NCBI GenBank assembly: GCA_013289785.1
Contig: JABCZE010000039.1
Span: 1 to 9,469, forward strand
Reading direction: 5' to 3'
Origin: Vulcanimicrobiota bacterium
Lineage (GTDB): Bacteria; Vulcanimicrobiota; Vulcanimicrobiia; Vulcanimicrobiales; Vulcanimicrobiaceae
DNA length: 9,469 nt
Shown: positions 1-6,149 of the stretch, one piece after another
How the letters are laid out: every line of letters starts with the position of its first letter
How positions within the stretch are numbered: position 1 is the stretch's first letter
Program-made: the position numbers and the translations under genes
The notes under the pieces: generated by a model
Told to the model about the DNA's origin: nothing
Seen by the model: the letters and a program-made list of their open reading frames with translations, nothing else
The model's database searches: none

Positions 1-86
1 GGCAGTTCCAGACGATCGGCTCGAAGTATTCGCGGTCGTTCTTTCTACACCAAAAGCCTTCGAATAAGCCGGTCGACACCGAATAA
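1..86 (+). CDS. C-terminal fragment of an unknown protein (probable)
   Basis: A reading frame entering from the left edge (first full codon at base 3) runs 27 codons to a TAA at 84-86. It ends in residues SNKPVDTE. I counted 20 of 27 codons with G or C in the third position, which matches the coding bias of the window. The other two + frames over the same bases are poorer: the frame ending at 67 has 8 of 21, and the frame ending at 105 gives an Arg/Ser-rich string. No family can be recognised from so short a tail. It would be the upstream neighbour, on the same strand, of the lipoprotein gene. The call rests only on codon bias and could be chance. Confidence 0.35.
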   Translation, partial: QFQTIGSKYSRSFFLHQKPSNKPVDTE

Positions 87-208
87 AGAGGCGGTGACCC
101 GTTAACGGAGCCGCAACGCTTCATTAAAAAGCCCACGATCGGCAAAGGTCGGCGACGCAACCCGCCGATTCTTAGAGTAAAACGCTGATCTCTTTTGAGG
201 GCCTTCCG
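87..208 (+). promoter_or_regulatory. Leader with two possible stem-loops upstream of the lipoprotein gene
   Basis: This 122-base non-coding stretch can fold into two consecutive hairpins. The first pairs GCGG (91-94) with CCGC (111-114) and has the perfect palindrome CCGTTAACGG (99-108) inside. The second pairs ATCGGC (138-143) with GCCGAT (164-169), with an inner GGT/ACC pairing (147-149 with 160-162). Each is followed by or contains a GCAAC string (113-117 and 157-161). An A-rich spacer (125-130) lies between them. A GAGG Shine-Dalgarno-like element at 197-200 precedes the TTG start at 209 by 8 bases. It could be a 5' untranslated regulatory RNA, or simply the terminator and promoter zone of the two flanking genes. 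It matches no riboswitch consensus that I know in full. Confidence 0.3.
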
Positions 209-1147
209 TTGAACAAGCGACTCTTCGTGCCACTCACTTGCGCCGCTGCTTTAAGTCTTGCGGCCTGCAGCAGTAACAGCTCCGGTACGCCGGAAGTCTT
301 GCGGCAAATCCCGGGGTCCACCAGTCACATTTCGTCGTGGATGCTGCGCGAAGCCACGAGCGAAAATCTGCTGTACGTTTCGGATATCGGCACCAACGAA
401 GTCGACGTCTATCCGTATCCCTCCGGGTCGCTCGTGGGGAAGCTCAGCGGTTTTGGGTCGGTCGCGGGCCTGTGCGCCGATAAGGCCGGCGACGTCTTCG
501 TCGTCGACGAAGCCGGGCCGGTCCAAATGTTCGCGCACGGCGGCACGACCCCAATTCGGAAACTGACGACGTCTGGCGCTCCCTACGGCTGCGCCATCGA
601 TCCGACCACCGGCAACCTGGCACTCACGAATCTCTCGTCGTTCGGCTACGGCGCCATCGCGATCTACCCCAAAGCCAACGGCAGTGCCAAACAATATACC
701 GACGCACTCGTCGATTCGACTTTCTTTTGCGGCTACGATACCCACGGCAATCTCTTCGTCGACGGTTGGAACCGATCGGCCGACCCGATCCTCTTAAAGC
801 TTGCGAAAAACGGCAAACAGTTCGGGAACCCGTTCAATCTCAACGCGAACGACAAGAATCCAACCGGCGTCCAGTGGGACGGAAAATACGTTGCGGTCGG
901 CAACAAGGGCGCCGGCGTCGTCTACCGCATCGACGGCGCGACCGGGAAAACGGTGCAAACCATCACGCTCAAGAACGCGCTCAACGTCGAACAGTTCTGG
1001 CTCGACGGGACCACGTTAATCGGCCCCAACTTCCAAGTCAGCGGCGTTGTCGGCTACTGGCACTACCCCGCCGGCGGAACCGCCACCAAAACGCTCTCGT
1101 CATTCTCCGAACCCTTCGGCACAACCATCAGCCTCGCGAAAAAATAA
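209..1147 (+). CDS. Secreted lipoprotein with beta-propeller-like (NHL/YVTN-like) repeats
   Basis: The product is a 312-residue predicted lipoprotein. A positively charged N-terminus (MNKR), a hydrophobic stretch and a lipobox LAAC at residues 17-20 indicate lipidation on Cys20 and anchoring in a membrane outside the cytoplasm. The mature part has repeated strand-rich units of propeller type: LLYVSDIGTNEVDVYPYPSG (54-73), a DKAGDVFVVDEAG unit (91-103), DPTTGNLALTN (131-141), DTHGNLFVDGW (177-187), then units near 217-242 and 263-285. This suggests five or six blades, as in NHL or 6-bladed YncE-like folds. Such folds usually bind ligands or proteins, and no enzymatic residues stand out. The start is TTG at 209, chosen because GAGG lies 8 bases upstream and the signal peptide begins directly there. 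It is preceded by a structured leader and converges with the next gene 37 bases downstream. The specific function is unknown. Confidence 0.8.
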   Translation: MNKRLFVPLTCAAALSLAACSSNSSGTPEVLRQIPGSTSHISSWMLREATSENLLYVSDIGTNEVDVYPYPSGSLVGKLSGFGSVAGLCADKAGDVFVVDEAGPVQMFAHGGTTPIRKLTTSGAPYGCAIDPTTGNLALTNLSSFGYGAIAIYPKANGSAKQYTDALVDSTFFCGYDTHGNLFVDGWNRSADPILLKLAKNGKQFGNPFNLNANDKNPTGVQWDGKYVAVGNKGAGVVYRIDGATGKTVQTITLKNALNVEQFWLDGTTLIGPNFQVSGVVGYWHYPAGGTATKTLSSFSEPFGTTISLAKK

Positions 1148-1151
1148 CCTC

Positions 1152-1176
1152 TCACCCTGAGCGGAGTCGAAGGACG
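1152..1176. repeat. Short dispersed-repeat-like sequence between convergent genes
   Basis: The 18-mer CCTGAGCGGAGTCGAAGG (1156-1173), extended on the left by TCAC, lies in the 37-base gap between two convergent genes. A very similar sequence is a common intergenic dispersed repeat in many high-GC genomes, where it is often mistranslated as HPERSRR-like peptides. That recognition comes from memory, not from a search. Only one copy is seen in this window. Its position just after a stop codon and before an opposing stop is typical of REP-like elements that may serve in mRNA 3'-end stability or termination. Confidence 0.45.
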
Positions 1177-1184
1177 AGCCCGAT

Positions 1185-2255
1185 TTAACGCTGCATGCCT
1201 GGCATTGCAATGCGAGCGTTCGTCTGCATCGGAGCGTCGGGTAGCCGGTCGTCCTTCGCATCGAGCGGATGCGCGACGATGCGGTAGTCAAACTCGACGT
1301 TCGAACGCCCTCGTTGGTTCTCGCGTACTTGGAACCCCGAGGCCGTCTTCATGCTCACGTATAACCCGCGCGTGTCGCCCATTGGCGTGAGAAAAACGTA
1401 ATACCATTTGTGATCGATAACGGAGGCGAAGGCCGGCTCGATCTGCACGTTCGCCGTACCGCTCGTTAAGCGTGCGGTTCCCACGTCCTCGACCGTGGCC
1501 GTTGCCGACTCCGATGCGTACGTTAGCACGTGTCGCCCGCTCTCCGTTCGATGGCGAGAACGCAGCGTGCCGTACCCAATCACCGTGCCTTTGCACGTCA
1601 GGTTCCCCAGAGCATCAATGTGACACCATCCGCCTTTGCTGCTGTCGCCGGCGAAAATATCCACGCCGCCGCCGGAGTAGGCCTGTATAGCAGCGTTTCC
1701 AATCCCGCTGCTCCAATTGGACGGACCGTATGCAATCCCGAGAACGCCGGAGCTGCCGAAGTACTTGGACTCTCCCTGAGGATTACCCACTCCCATCACT
1801 CCATCGGTCTGGCCGAAGCCGGCCACGCCGGCTGATGGAAGCGTGCCGTATGAGCTCGATCCGGGGCAGCACTCATTATGCCCCTCGATAGCATTGGATA
1901 AAATCGAGGTGCCATAGACGCCCGGACCATTTGACGAGCGGCCATAGACTCCGTATCCCGTTCCGCTCGTCGCACTGCTGATACCGGCAACGCCGGAGTT
2001 TTTGTTCGTCGCCGATGAGTTGCCTTGAACTCCGGTGCCCGCCGACGAGTTGCCCCACACGCCGAATGTATTGTGTCCCGTGGCTTTACCCTCGAGGCAT
2101 GCGCTGCCGGAACTGCAGCTATAGACTTTGACGTCGCGTGTGATGCCGTCGCGTTCGGCCCGGACGATCCCCAGGCTCGAAACCGCAACGGTGATGCCGA
2201 TGAGGACCGCACCTACAACGGTGCGCCGGCTGATGCTGACCGTAAAACGCCACAT
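1185..2255 (-). CDS. Exported GV-x-G repeat protein with conserved C-terminal domain
   Basis: The product is a 356-residue predicted exported protein of unknown function. The N-terminus has a basic segment with SRRTVVG (9-15), resembling a relaxed Tat motif, and a hydrophobic stretch (13-31) ending in VRA, a plausible signal peptidase site after Ala33. Residues about 60-190 are Gly/Ser/Asn-rich with irregular repeats of the type GVWGNSS, GVQGNSS, GVAGISS, GVYGRSS and GVYGTS, a pattern of beta-helical or phage-fibre-like surface proteins. Six cysteines occur (47, 53, 129, 130, 211, 221). Residues about 238-328 form a compact domain with YYVFLTPMGDTRGLYV (285-300) and RGRSNVEFDYRIVA (315-328). 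This resembles the C-terminal domain found on other bacterial GV-x-G repeat proteins. The ATG start is supported by AAAGGAGG five bases upstream. A surface or adhesive role is inferred from architecture only. Confidence 0.8.
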   Translation of the reverse strand: MWRFTVSISRRTVVGAVLIGITVAVSSLGIVRAERDGITRDVKVYSCSSGSACLEGKATGHNTFGVWGNSSAGTGVQGNSSATNKNSGVAGISSATSGTGYGVYGRSSNGPGVYGTSILSNAIEGHNECCPGSSSYGTLPSAGVAGFGQTDGVMGVGNPQGESKYFGSSGVLGIAYGPSNWSSGIGNAAIQAYSGGGVDIFAGDSSKGGWCHIDALGNLTCKGTVIGYGTLRSRHRTESGRHVLTYASESATATVEDVGTARLTSGTANVQIEPAFASVIDHKWYYVFLTPMGDTRGLYVSMKTASGFQVRENQRGRSNVEFDYRIVAHPLDAKDDRLPDAPMQTNARIAMPGMQR

Positions 2256-2260
2256 AGAGC

Positions 2261-2268
2261 CCTCCTTT
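2261..2268 (-). promoter_or_regulatory. Strong ribosome binding site of the GV-x-G repeat gene
   Basis: On the minus strand AAAGGAGG lies five bases before the ATG at 2255. It is close to a perfect Shine-Dalgarno match and the strongest such site seen in the window, and it fixes the start of the exported repeat protein. It suggests efficient translation. Confidence 0.75.
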
Positions 2269-2285
2269 TGCGAAAGCCTGAGCCC

Positions 2286-2317
2286 AGAATACGCTGCGGG
2301 CGTCGCAGAAGCATTCT
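2286..2317 (-). terminator. Intergenic hairpin after the hydroxy-acid dehydrogenase gene (possible terminator)
   Basis: AGAAT (2286-2290) pairs with ATTCT (2313-2317), and CTGCG (2294-2298) pairs with CGCAG (2304-2308) around the loop GGCGT. The hairpin begins about 27 bases after the stop of the minus-strand dehydrogenase gene and 30 bases or more before the start of the next minus-strand gene. No T-run follows on the minus strand, so it is not a textbook intrinsic terminator. The minus strand also carries TAGAAT (2313-2318), a 5-of-6 match to a -10 box for the downstream gene, but with no good -35 element. The hairpin could therefore belong to the 5' leader of the exported repeat protein instead. 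Confidence 0.35.
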
Positions 2318-2343
2318 ATGGAAAAGGCATCGTCGGCCCAGAA

Positions 2344-3486
2344 TTAACGCTCGAGGTACGAGCGGTCCAGTGCGCTGACCTCAAGACACCCGAGCAGCCG
2401 CAGCGTACGAATGACGCCGCTACGAAGAATCTCGATCGCTTTCGCGACGCCCACGCCCCCAGCCGCCCCCAAACCGTACGCGTAAGCGCGTCCCACGAGT
2501 ACCGCTCGAGCGCCAAGCGCGATCGCTTTAACGACGTCGCTGCCGCGGCGAATGCCGCCGTCGAGGTAGACTTCGGCGCGATCGCCGACCGCGTCGACGA
2601 CGCTCGGCAGCGCGAGCAGCGTCGGTGAAACGCAGTCGAGTTGCCGGCCGCCGTGATTGGAAACGACGATCGCGTCGGCGCCCGCATCGAGTGCGCGACG
2701 CGCGTCCTCCGCATCGAGCACGCCTTTGACGACGATCGGCCCCTGCCAGGCATCGCGAATCCACGCCATATCGGGCCACGTTACCGTCGAGCGTTCCAGT
2801 GCGGCGCCCACATCCTCGTACGGCATCGGCCCTTCACCCGGAATCACCACGTTGGGAAACTTCATCATTCCGCCGTCCTGCAGAAAGTCGAGCAGCCACG
2901 CCGGACGCGCGAGAAGTTGCGCGGCGTGCGGCAGCATCTTCCACGGATCGCCGCTGACCAGTTCGCGGCCCCCGTTGCGCAGATCGCGTTCGCGCTGCCC
3001 CGCAACCGCGGTGTCGACCGTCACGACGAGCGCGGAAAAACCCGCCGCGCGTGCTCGCGCGATCGCCGCCGTTGCCGCGTCGCGACCGCCCAGCAGGTAG
3101 AGTTGATACCACGCCGGTCCGCTGGTTGCCGCGCGAACGTCTTCGAGCCGGCAGCCGGAGAGCGTCGAGAGAACGTACGCCGTGCCGGCGGCGCCGGCTT
3201 GCGCTGCCGCAACGCATTCGCCGCGCGGAAAGAACATGCGGCTGCTGCCGATCGGCGCGAGTAGAAACGGCAGCTCCAGCGGAGTTCCGAGCACCGTCGT
3301 GCGCAGATCGCAGGTTCCCATCGCCGACGCACTTCGTGGCCGAAAGCGCACGGTATCAAACACCGCGCAGTTCTCGCGCAGCGTCACCTCCCCGTCGGCC
3401 CCGCCGTCGATGTAATCGAAGACCACCCGTGGAAGCCGCCGTCGCGCGCGTCGTCGCAGATCCTCGATCGTGAAAACGCCGTTCAC
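2344..3486 (-). CDS. FMN-dependent alpha-hydroxy-acid dehydrogenase/oxidase (LldD/glycolate oxidase family)
   Basis: The product is a 380-residue TIM-barrel flavoenzyme that oxidises an L-2-hydroxy acid such as lactate or glycolate to the 2-oxo acid. The family's active-site set is complete: Tyr25 (DYIDGGAD), Tyr130 (WYQLYLLGGRD), Asp158 (VVTVDT), Arg165 in GQRERD, Lys254 (VVKG), then His278 and Arg281 (SNHGGRQLD). FMN-phosphate contacts are LDGGIRRGSDVVKA (308-321) and GRA (332-334). The position of spinach glycolate oxidase Trp108 is Leu109 (STLSGC), as in flavocytochrome b2, so a dehydrogenase is somewhat more likely than an oxidase. The open frame extends upstream to 3957, but that part overlaps the hydrolase gene and has no homology. 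GTG at 3486 gives the usual family length and sits in a GTGA junction with the hydrolase stop, implying translational coupling. The substrate cannot be assigned. Confidence 0.92.
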   Translation of the reverse strand: MNGVFTIEDLRRRARRRLPRVVFDYIDGGADGEVTLRENCAVFDTVRFRPRSASAMGTCDLRTTVLGTPLELPFLLAPIGSSRMFFPRGECVAAAQAGAAGTAYVLSTLSGCRLEDVRAATSGPAWYQLYLLGGRDAATAAIARARAAGFSALVVTVDTAVAGQRERDLRNGGRELVSGDPWKMLPHAAQLLARPAWLLDFLQDGGMMKFPNVVIPGEGPMPYEDVGAALERSTVTWPDMAWIRDAWQGPIVVKGVLDAEDARRALDAGADAIVVSNHGGRQLDCVSPTLLALPSVVDAVGDRAEVYLDGGIRRGSDVVKAIALGARAVLVGRAYAYGLGAAGGVGVAKAIEILRSGVIRTLRLLGCLEVSALDRSYLER

Positions 3487-4283
3487 GTTCGTAGGCCCGC
3501 AAGAAAGCCGGTAACGGCATCGCAAAATGCTTGCGGACGATCGACCATCGGCAGGTGGCCGCACGCATCGACGCGGGTCTCCACCGCACCGGGTATCGCT
3601 CGCAGCAAAGTTTGCGAGAGCGGTTGCGGCAAGAGCCGGTCGTCGCTGCACCAAATCACGTGCGCCGGCAAGCGTAGATTTGGCAGTCGCTCGAGCGTGT
3701 CGGCCTGCAGGTTGAGATTCCACTGTCGCACGAGCGCCTCGCGCGGCGCGAGCGGTCCCAGCGCCATCGCGGCGTCGGTCTTTTCCCAAATATCCACTTC
3801 GCGCAGCGTCGCCGGCGCCGCTCCAACCCAGAGCAGCGCGGCCAACAGCGTGCGGTCGTCGGTAACGCTTTGCGCAAGCGAACCCATCAGTTCCATGCAG
3901 TTGCGTGCGTAGCGGTCCGTTCGCGCCCACGAGCAGACCAGCGTGAGTGAAAGGCAACGCGCGGGCAGCGCCAGAGCCAGCTCCTGCGCGATGACGCTGC
4001 CCATGGAGTGGCCGAGGACGTGCGCGGTTTGCGCACCGGCGCGATCGAGCACCGCAGAGGCGTCGTCCGCGAGGTCGGCAAACGTATACGGCTCCGAAAC
4101 GATCGAGCTGCTACCGGAATCCCGGTTATCGAACGCGATCGTTCGCCACGATTGCGCCAGCGCTGGACGAACCAAACTCCAAAGGGCGCGGTCCGACGCC
4201 GTTCCGGCGATCAGCAGGAGATCGGGACCATCGCCTTCGACGTCAAAGGCCAACTCGACGTCGCCGTTATGCGCCGTACCCAT
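3483..4283 (-). CDS. Alpha/beta-fold hydrolase
   Basis: The product is a 266-residue alpha/beta hydrolase. The catalytic triad is visible: nucleophile Ser93 in the elbow GHSMGS (91-96), acid Asp215 in WCSDDRLLP (211-219) and His243 in ACGHLPMVDRP (240-250). The oxyanion loop region is LLLIAGTASD (22-31), and FDNRDSGSS (51-59) is the DNRGxGxS-like motif of esterase and enol-lactonase-like members. The substrate is unknown. A longer open frame reaches 4871, but it crosses the divergent MarC gene. ATG at 4283 is chosen because AAGGG lies about six bases upstream and family homology begins there. The 3' end overlaps the start of the hydroxy-acid dehydrogenase as GTGA, so the two are probably one operon, perhaps releasing then oxidising a hydroxy acid. 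That pathway link is inference. Confidence 0.9.
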   Translation of the reverse strand: MGTAHNGDVELAFDVEGDGPDLLLIAGTASDRALWSLVRPALAQSWRTIAFDNRDSGSSSIVSEPYTFADLADDASAVLDRAGAQTAHVLGHSMGSVIAQELALALPARCLSLTLVCSWARTDRYARNCMELMGSLAQSVTDDRTLLAALLWVGAAPATLREVDIWEKTDAAMALGPLAPREALVRQWNLNLQADTLERLPNLRLPAHVIWCSDDRLLPQPLSQTLLRAIPGAVETRVDACGHLPMVDRPQAFCDAVTGFLAGLRT

Positions 4284-4331
4284 CGAGCCCTTGACGTTTA
4301 CCTTACGGAAACGATACCCTGGCGTCGCACC
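4284..4331. promoter_or_regulatory. Divergent 48-base gap between hydrolase and marC with a candidate marC promoter
   Basis: The two start codons are separated by only 48 bases, so the promoters must overlap each other or lie in the opposing coding sequence. On the + strand TTGACG (4291-4296, 5 of 6 to the -35 consensus) is followed 16 bases later by GATACC (4313-4318), a weak -10 box. If used, transcription would start near 4325 and leave a leader of under ten bases for marC, which also lacks a clear ribosome binding site. This would make marC nearly leaderless. The minus-strand promoter for the hydrolase was not identified. Confidence 0.3.
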
Positions 4332-4967
4332 ATGGACATTGCCTTCGTCGCCACCGCGTTTGCTACCGCGTTCACGATCATCGATCCGATCGGCATGATT
4401 CCCATGACCCTGGGAGCGACGGCGCGCGACCTTCCCGCACGCCGCAATCAGATCGTCGATCAAGCCGTGCTCGTTGGGGCTGCCGTCATTCTTTTTATGG
4501 GGCTCGTCGGGCGTCTGCTGCTCGGTTATCTCGGAATCACGTTGCCGGCCTTTACAATTGCCGGCGGCGTGCTGCTGTTCTTGATCGCGATCGATATGCT
4601 CTTCGCGCGCCCAACTGGCGCGAAGCGCACCGAGGCCGAAGAACGCGAGGCGGCCGAGACCGAGAATCCCGCCGTCTTTCCGCTCGCCGTGCCGATGATT
4701 GCCGGCCCGGGAACGATCGCGACGGTGCTGCTGCTGGTCAACTTGGCACGCGGCGACCGTGTGGACTACGTCATCATCGCCGTGGCTTACGCCGTTGCGC
4801 TGTTCGTAACGTGGCTGTGCATGCGGGGCTCGTCGTTCTTGATTCGCGTGATCGGGACGACGGGAATCCACGTGGTCAGCCGGCTTCTCGGCATTATTCT
4901 CGCCGCACTCGCGGTGCAGTTCGTTCTCAACGGTCTCGCGCTCACGCCGCTGTTGCTACGGCGATGA
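4332..4967 (+). CDS. MarC-family integral membrane protein
   Basis: The product is a 211-residue inner-membrane protein of the MarC/YhgN/YchE family (UPF0056), whose molecular function is unsettled. The link of MarC to multiple antibiotic resistance has not held up. Six hydrophobic segments are visible near residues 3-26, 44-66, 72-91, 116-137, 144-163 and 183-204. Family signatures are present: DPIGMIP (18-24) in the first segment, FPLAVPMIAGPGTIATV (116-132) in the fourth, and RLLGIILAALAVQFVLNGL (184-202) in the last. A charged cytoplasmic loop rich in Glu, Arg and Ala lies at 95-112. Length is normal for the family. The open frame reaches back to 4008 across the hydrolase gene, and ATG at 4332 is taken because the first membrane segment starts there. 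Its 3' end overlaps the opposing TonB-like gene by 12 bases. Confidence 0.9.
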   Translation: MDIAFVATAFATAFTIIDPIGMIPMTLGATARDLPARRNQIVDQAVLVGAAVILFMGLVGRLLLGYLGITLPAFTIAGGVLLFLIAIDMLFARPTGAKRTEAEEREAAETENPAVFPLAVPMIAGPGTIATVLLLVNLARGDRVDYVIIAVAYAVALFVTWLCMRGSSFLIRVIGTTGIHVVSRLLGIILAALAVQFVLNGLALTPLLLRR

Positions 4968-5729
4968 CAAGCCGGGGTCGGCCACCCACTGCTGATAGAC
5001 CGATTTCTCGATTGGCGGCAGTTGCGCGTCGGGAGGCAGCTTGAATCCGACAAGCGGGAACGGAAATGGAATTTGGTGCGGCGGCTGCGTGAACGGATCG
5101 GTCCCCGGATCGTAGCAGAACGGCCAGACGATCTCACCGTCTTCCTCCGAGCCGTCGGGATAGGTAAACTCGTAGCGGCCGTAATAGCAGTCGCGGCCGT
5201 TGTCTCGCCAGTGGCGCGTCGGCGTGATGATTCCGTTGCCATGCTCGCTACCGCGTAACGATGACGGAACGGCGAACGCGTAGTCCTTGCTCGCCGACTC
5301 TTGAGTACCCGGATCGATGGTCGGGATTGCATGCGGGTCGTTCTGTTTGTTGAGCTGCGCGACTTCTTTGGCGAATCCGGCTTGGTCGCGCTCGATCTTC
5401 GACGGCACGGACGGGTGCCCGGGAAGCGACGGAGCTTGAATCGGGACAATTTTCGCCAGCTCCTTCAAAGGCACACGCGCCGGCGCCGCCTCGTGCCGCA
5501 CGACGACGTGCGCGCGGTGCCGGTGCGGGGTCGGCGCTGGCGGCGAAGGCGGCGGCCGTTGGATTGCAATTGTCGTCGTCGCCGTAACCGTCTCTTTGGT
5601 GCCTCGCGGTATGAAGGTGTGCGCTACCGCCCAAAACAGCAGCGTTAAGAGAACGGCATGGACGGCGACCGAGGCGAGCGCCGCCCATAACAGCGCCCGG
5701 CGGCGCCGTTGGAACCTTGCTGAGATCAA
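4956..5729 (-). CDS. TonB-like proline-rich membrane protein with unrecognised C-terminal region
   Basis: The product is a 257-residue single-pass membrane protein. Its N-terminus follows TonB architecture: a short basic cytoplasmic end (RRRR, 8-11), one membrane segment (12-37) containing SVAVH (20-24), which fits the TonB SxxxH motif needed for coupling to ExbB/ExbD, then a Pro-rich periplasmic stretch with RPPPSPPAPTP (58-68) and His/Arg-rich residues. The C-terminal part is not a recognisable TonB_C domain. It has a Cys/Tyr/Trp-rich block including CYYGRYEFTYPDGSEEDGEI (182-201) and WPFCYDP (203-209), then a Pro-rich end. The start is a TTG. An in-frame TAA lies seven codons upstream with no other start between, so TTG is forced unless a rarer codon is used. 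AGGAA lies about 13 bases before it. It starts 21 bases after the epimerase stop, so it is probably co-transcribed. Energy-transducing function is inferred from the N-terminus only. Confidence 0.7.
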   Translation of the reverse strand: MISARFQRRRRALLWAALASVAVHAVLLTLLFWAVAHTFIPRGTKETVTATTTIAIQRPPPSPPAPTPHRHRAHVVVRHEAAPARVPLKELAKIVPIQAPSLPGHPSVPSKIERDQAGFAKEVAQLNKQNDPHAIPTIDPGTQESASKDYAFAVPSSLRGSEHGNGIITPTRHWRDNGRDCYYGRYEFTYPDGSEEDGEIVWPFCYDPGTDPFTQPPHQIPFPFPLVGFKLPPDAQLPPIEKSVYQQWVADPGLSSP

Positions 5730-5750
5730 GCGGTCGTTCGAGTTCCTGTT

Positions 5751-6149
5751 TTAGCGGATAGGCTGGCAGAGTTCGATAAGTACGCCGTCGGTCGCCTTCG
5801 GGTGCAAAAAGGCGATTAAATTTCCGTGAGCGCCCTTGCGTGCGTGCTCGTCAATCAATCGAACACCCTTCGCTTTCAGCTCCGCGAGCGTAGCTTCGAT
5901 GTCGGTGACGCGATAGGCCGTGTGATGGAGCTTCGTTGCGGCATCGCCCCGGAAGCGAGCAATCGGCGAGCCGTCGTCGAGCGGGCGCAGCAGCTCGACA
6001 AACGAACCTCCGGCCCGCAAACCCACGGCCTCGATGCCCTGATCGGCGACGATCTCGCGGTAGACTTGCTTGAAACCGAGCGTCTCCGTGTAGAGCCGCA
6101 GCGTCGCATCCAGGTTTTTCACCACGATCGCAACGTGATCAATTTCCAT
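5751..6149 (-). CDS. mce: Methylmalonyl-CoA epimerase
   Basis: The product is a 132-residue glyoxalase-fold (VOC) metalloenzyme that interconverts (2S)- and (2R)-methylmalonyl-CoA between propionyl-CoA carboxylase and the mutase. Two beta-alpha-beta-beta-beta modules are visible: DHVAIVVKNLDATLRLYTET (4-23) opens the first and LHHTAYRVTDIEATLAELKA (74-93) opens the second. Probable metal ligands are His5, a His of the pair 75-76, and Glu126 in VLIELCQP. Glu52 in FVELLRP lies near the remaining ligand position. The open frame extends to 6206, but homology begins at the ATG at 6149. That ATG shares one base with the mutase stop (TGATG), with GAGAGG upstream inside the mutase gene. Length is typical. 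The overlap with the mutase makes the assignment secure over other VOC proteins. Confidence 0.92.
   Translation of the reverse strand: MEIDHVAIVVKNLDATLRLYTETLGFKQVYREIVADQGIEAVGLRAGGSFVELLRPLDDGSPIARFRGDAATKLHHTAYRVTDIEATLAELKAKGVRLIDEHARKGAHGNLIAFLHPKATDGVLIELCQPIR

Noticed and set aside
138..169. Possible c-di-GMP (GEMM-I) riboswitch, suggested by GGCAAA and GACGCAA
   Set aside because: The stem with a GAAA tetraloop between these strings and the following CCGG receptor part are absent, and the strings pair differently from the known fold.
3487..3957. Upstream extension of the hydroxy-acid dehydrogenase frame
   Set aside because: It lies entirely within the hydrolase gene in another frame and has no family resemblance; the GTG at 3486 gives a full-length enzyme with a GTGA coupling junction.
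4008..4331. Upstream extension of the MarC frame on the + strand
   Set aside because: It is antisense to the hydrolase gene and hydrophilic; the first membrane segment and the DPIGMIP motif begin at the ATG at 4332.
4284..4871. Upstream extension of the hydrolase frame on the minus strand
   Set aside because: It runs antisense through the MarC gene, is rich in Arg, His, Asp and Gln, and lacks family homology; ATG at 4283 has a ribosome binding site.
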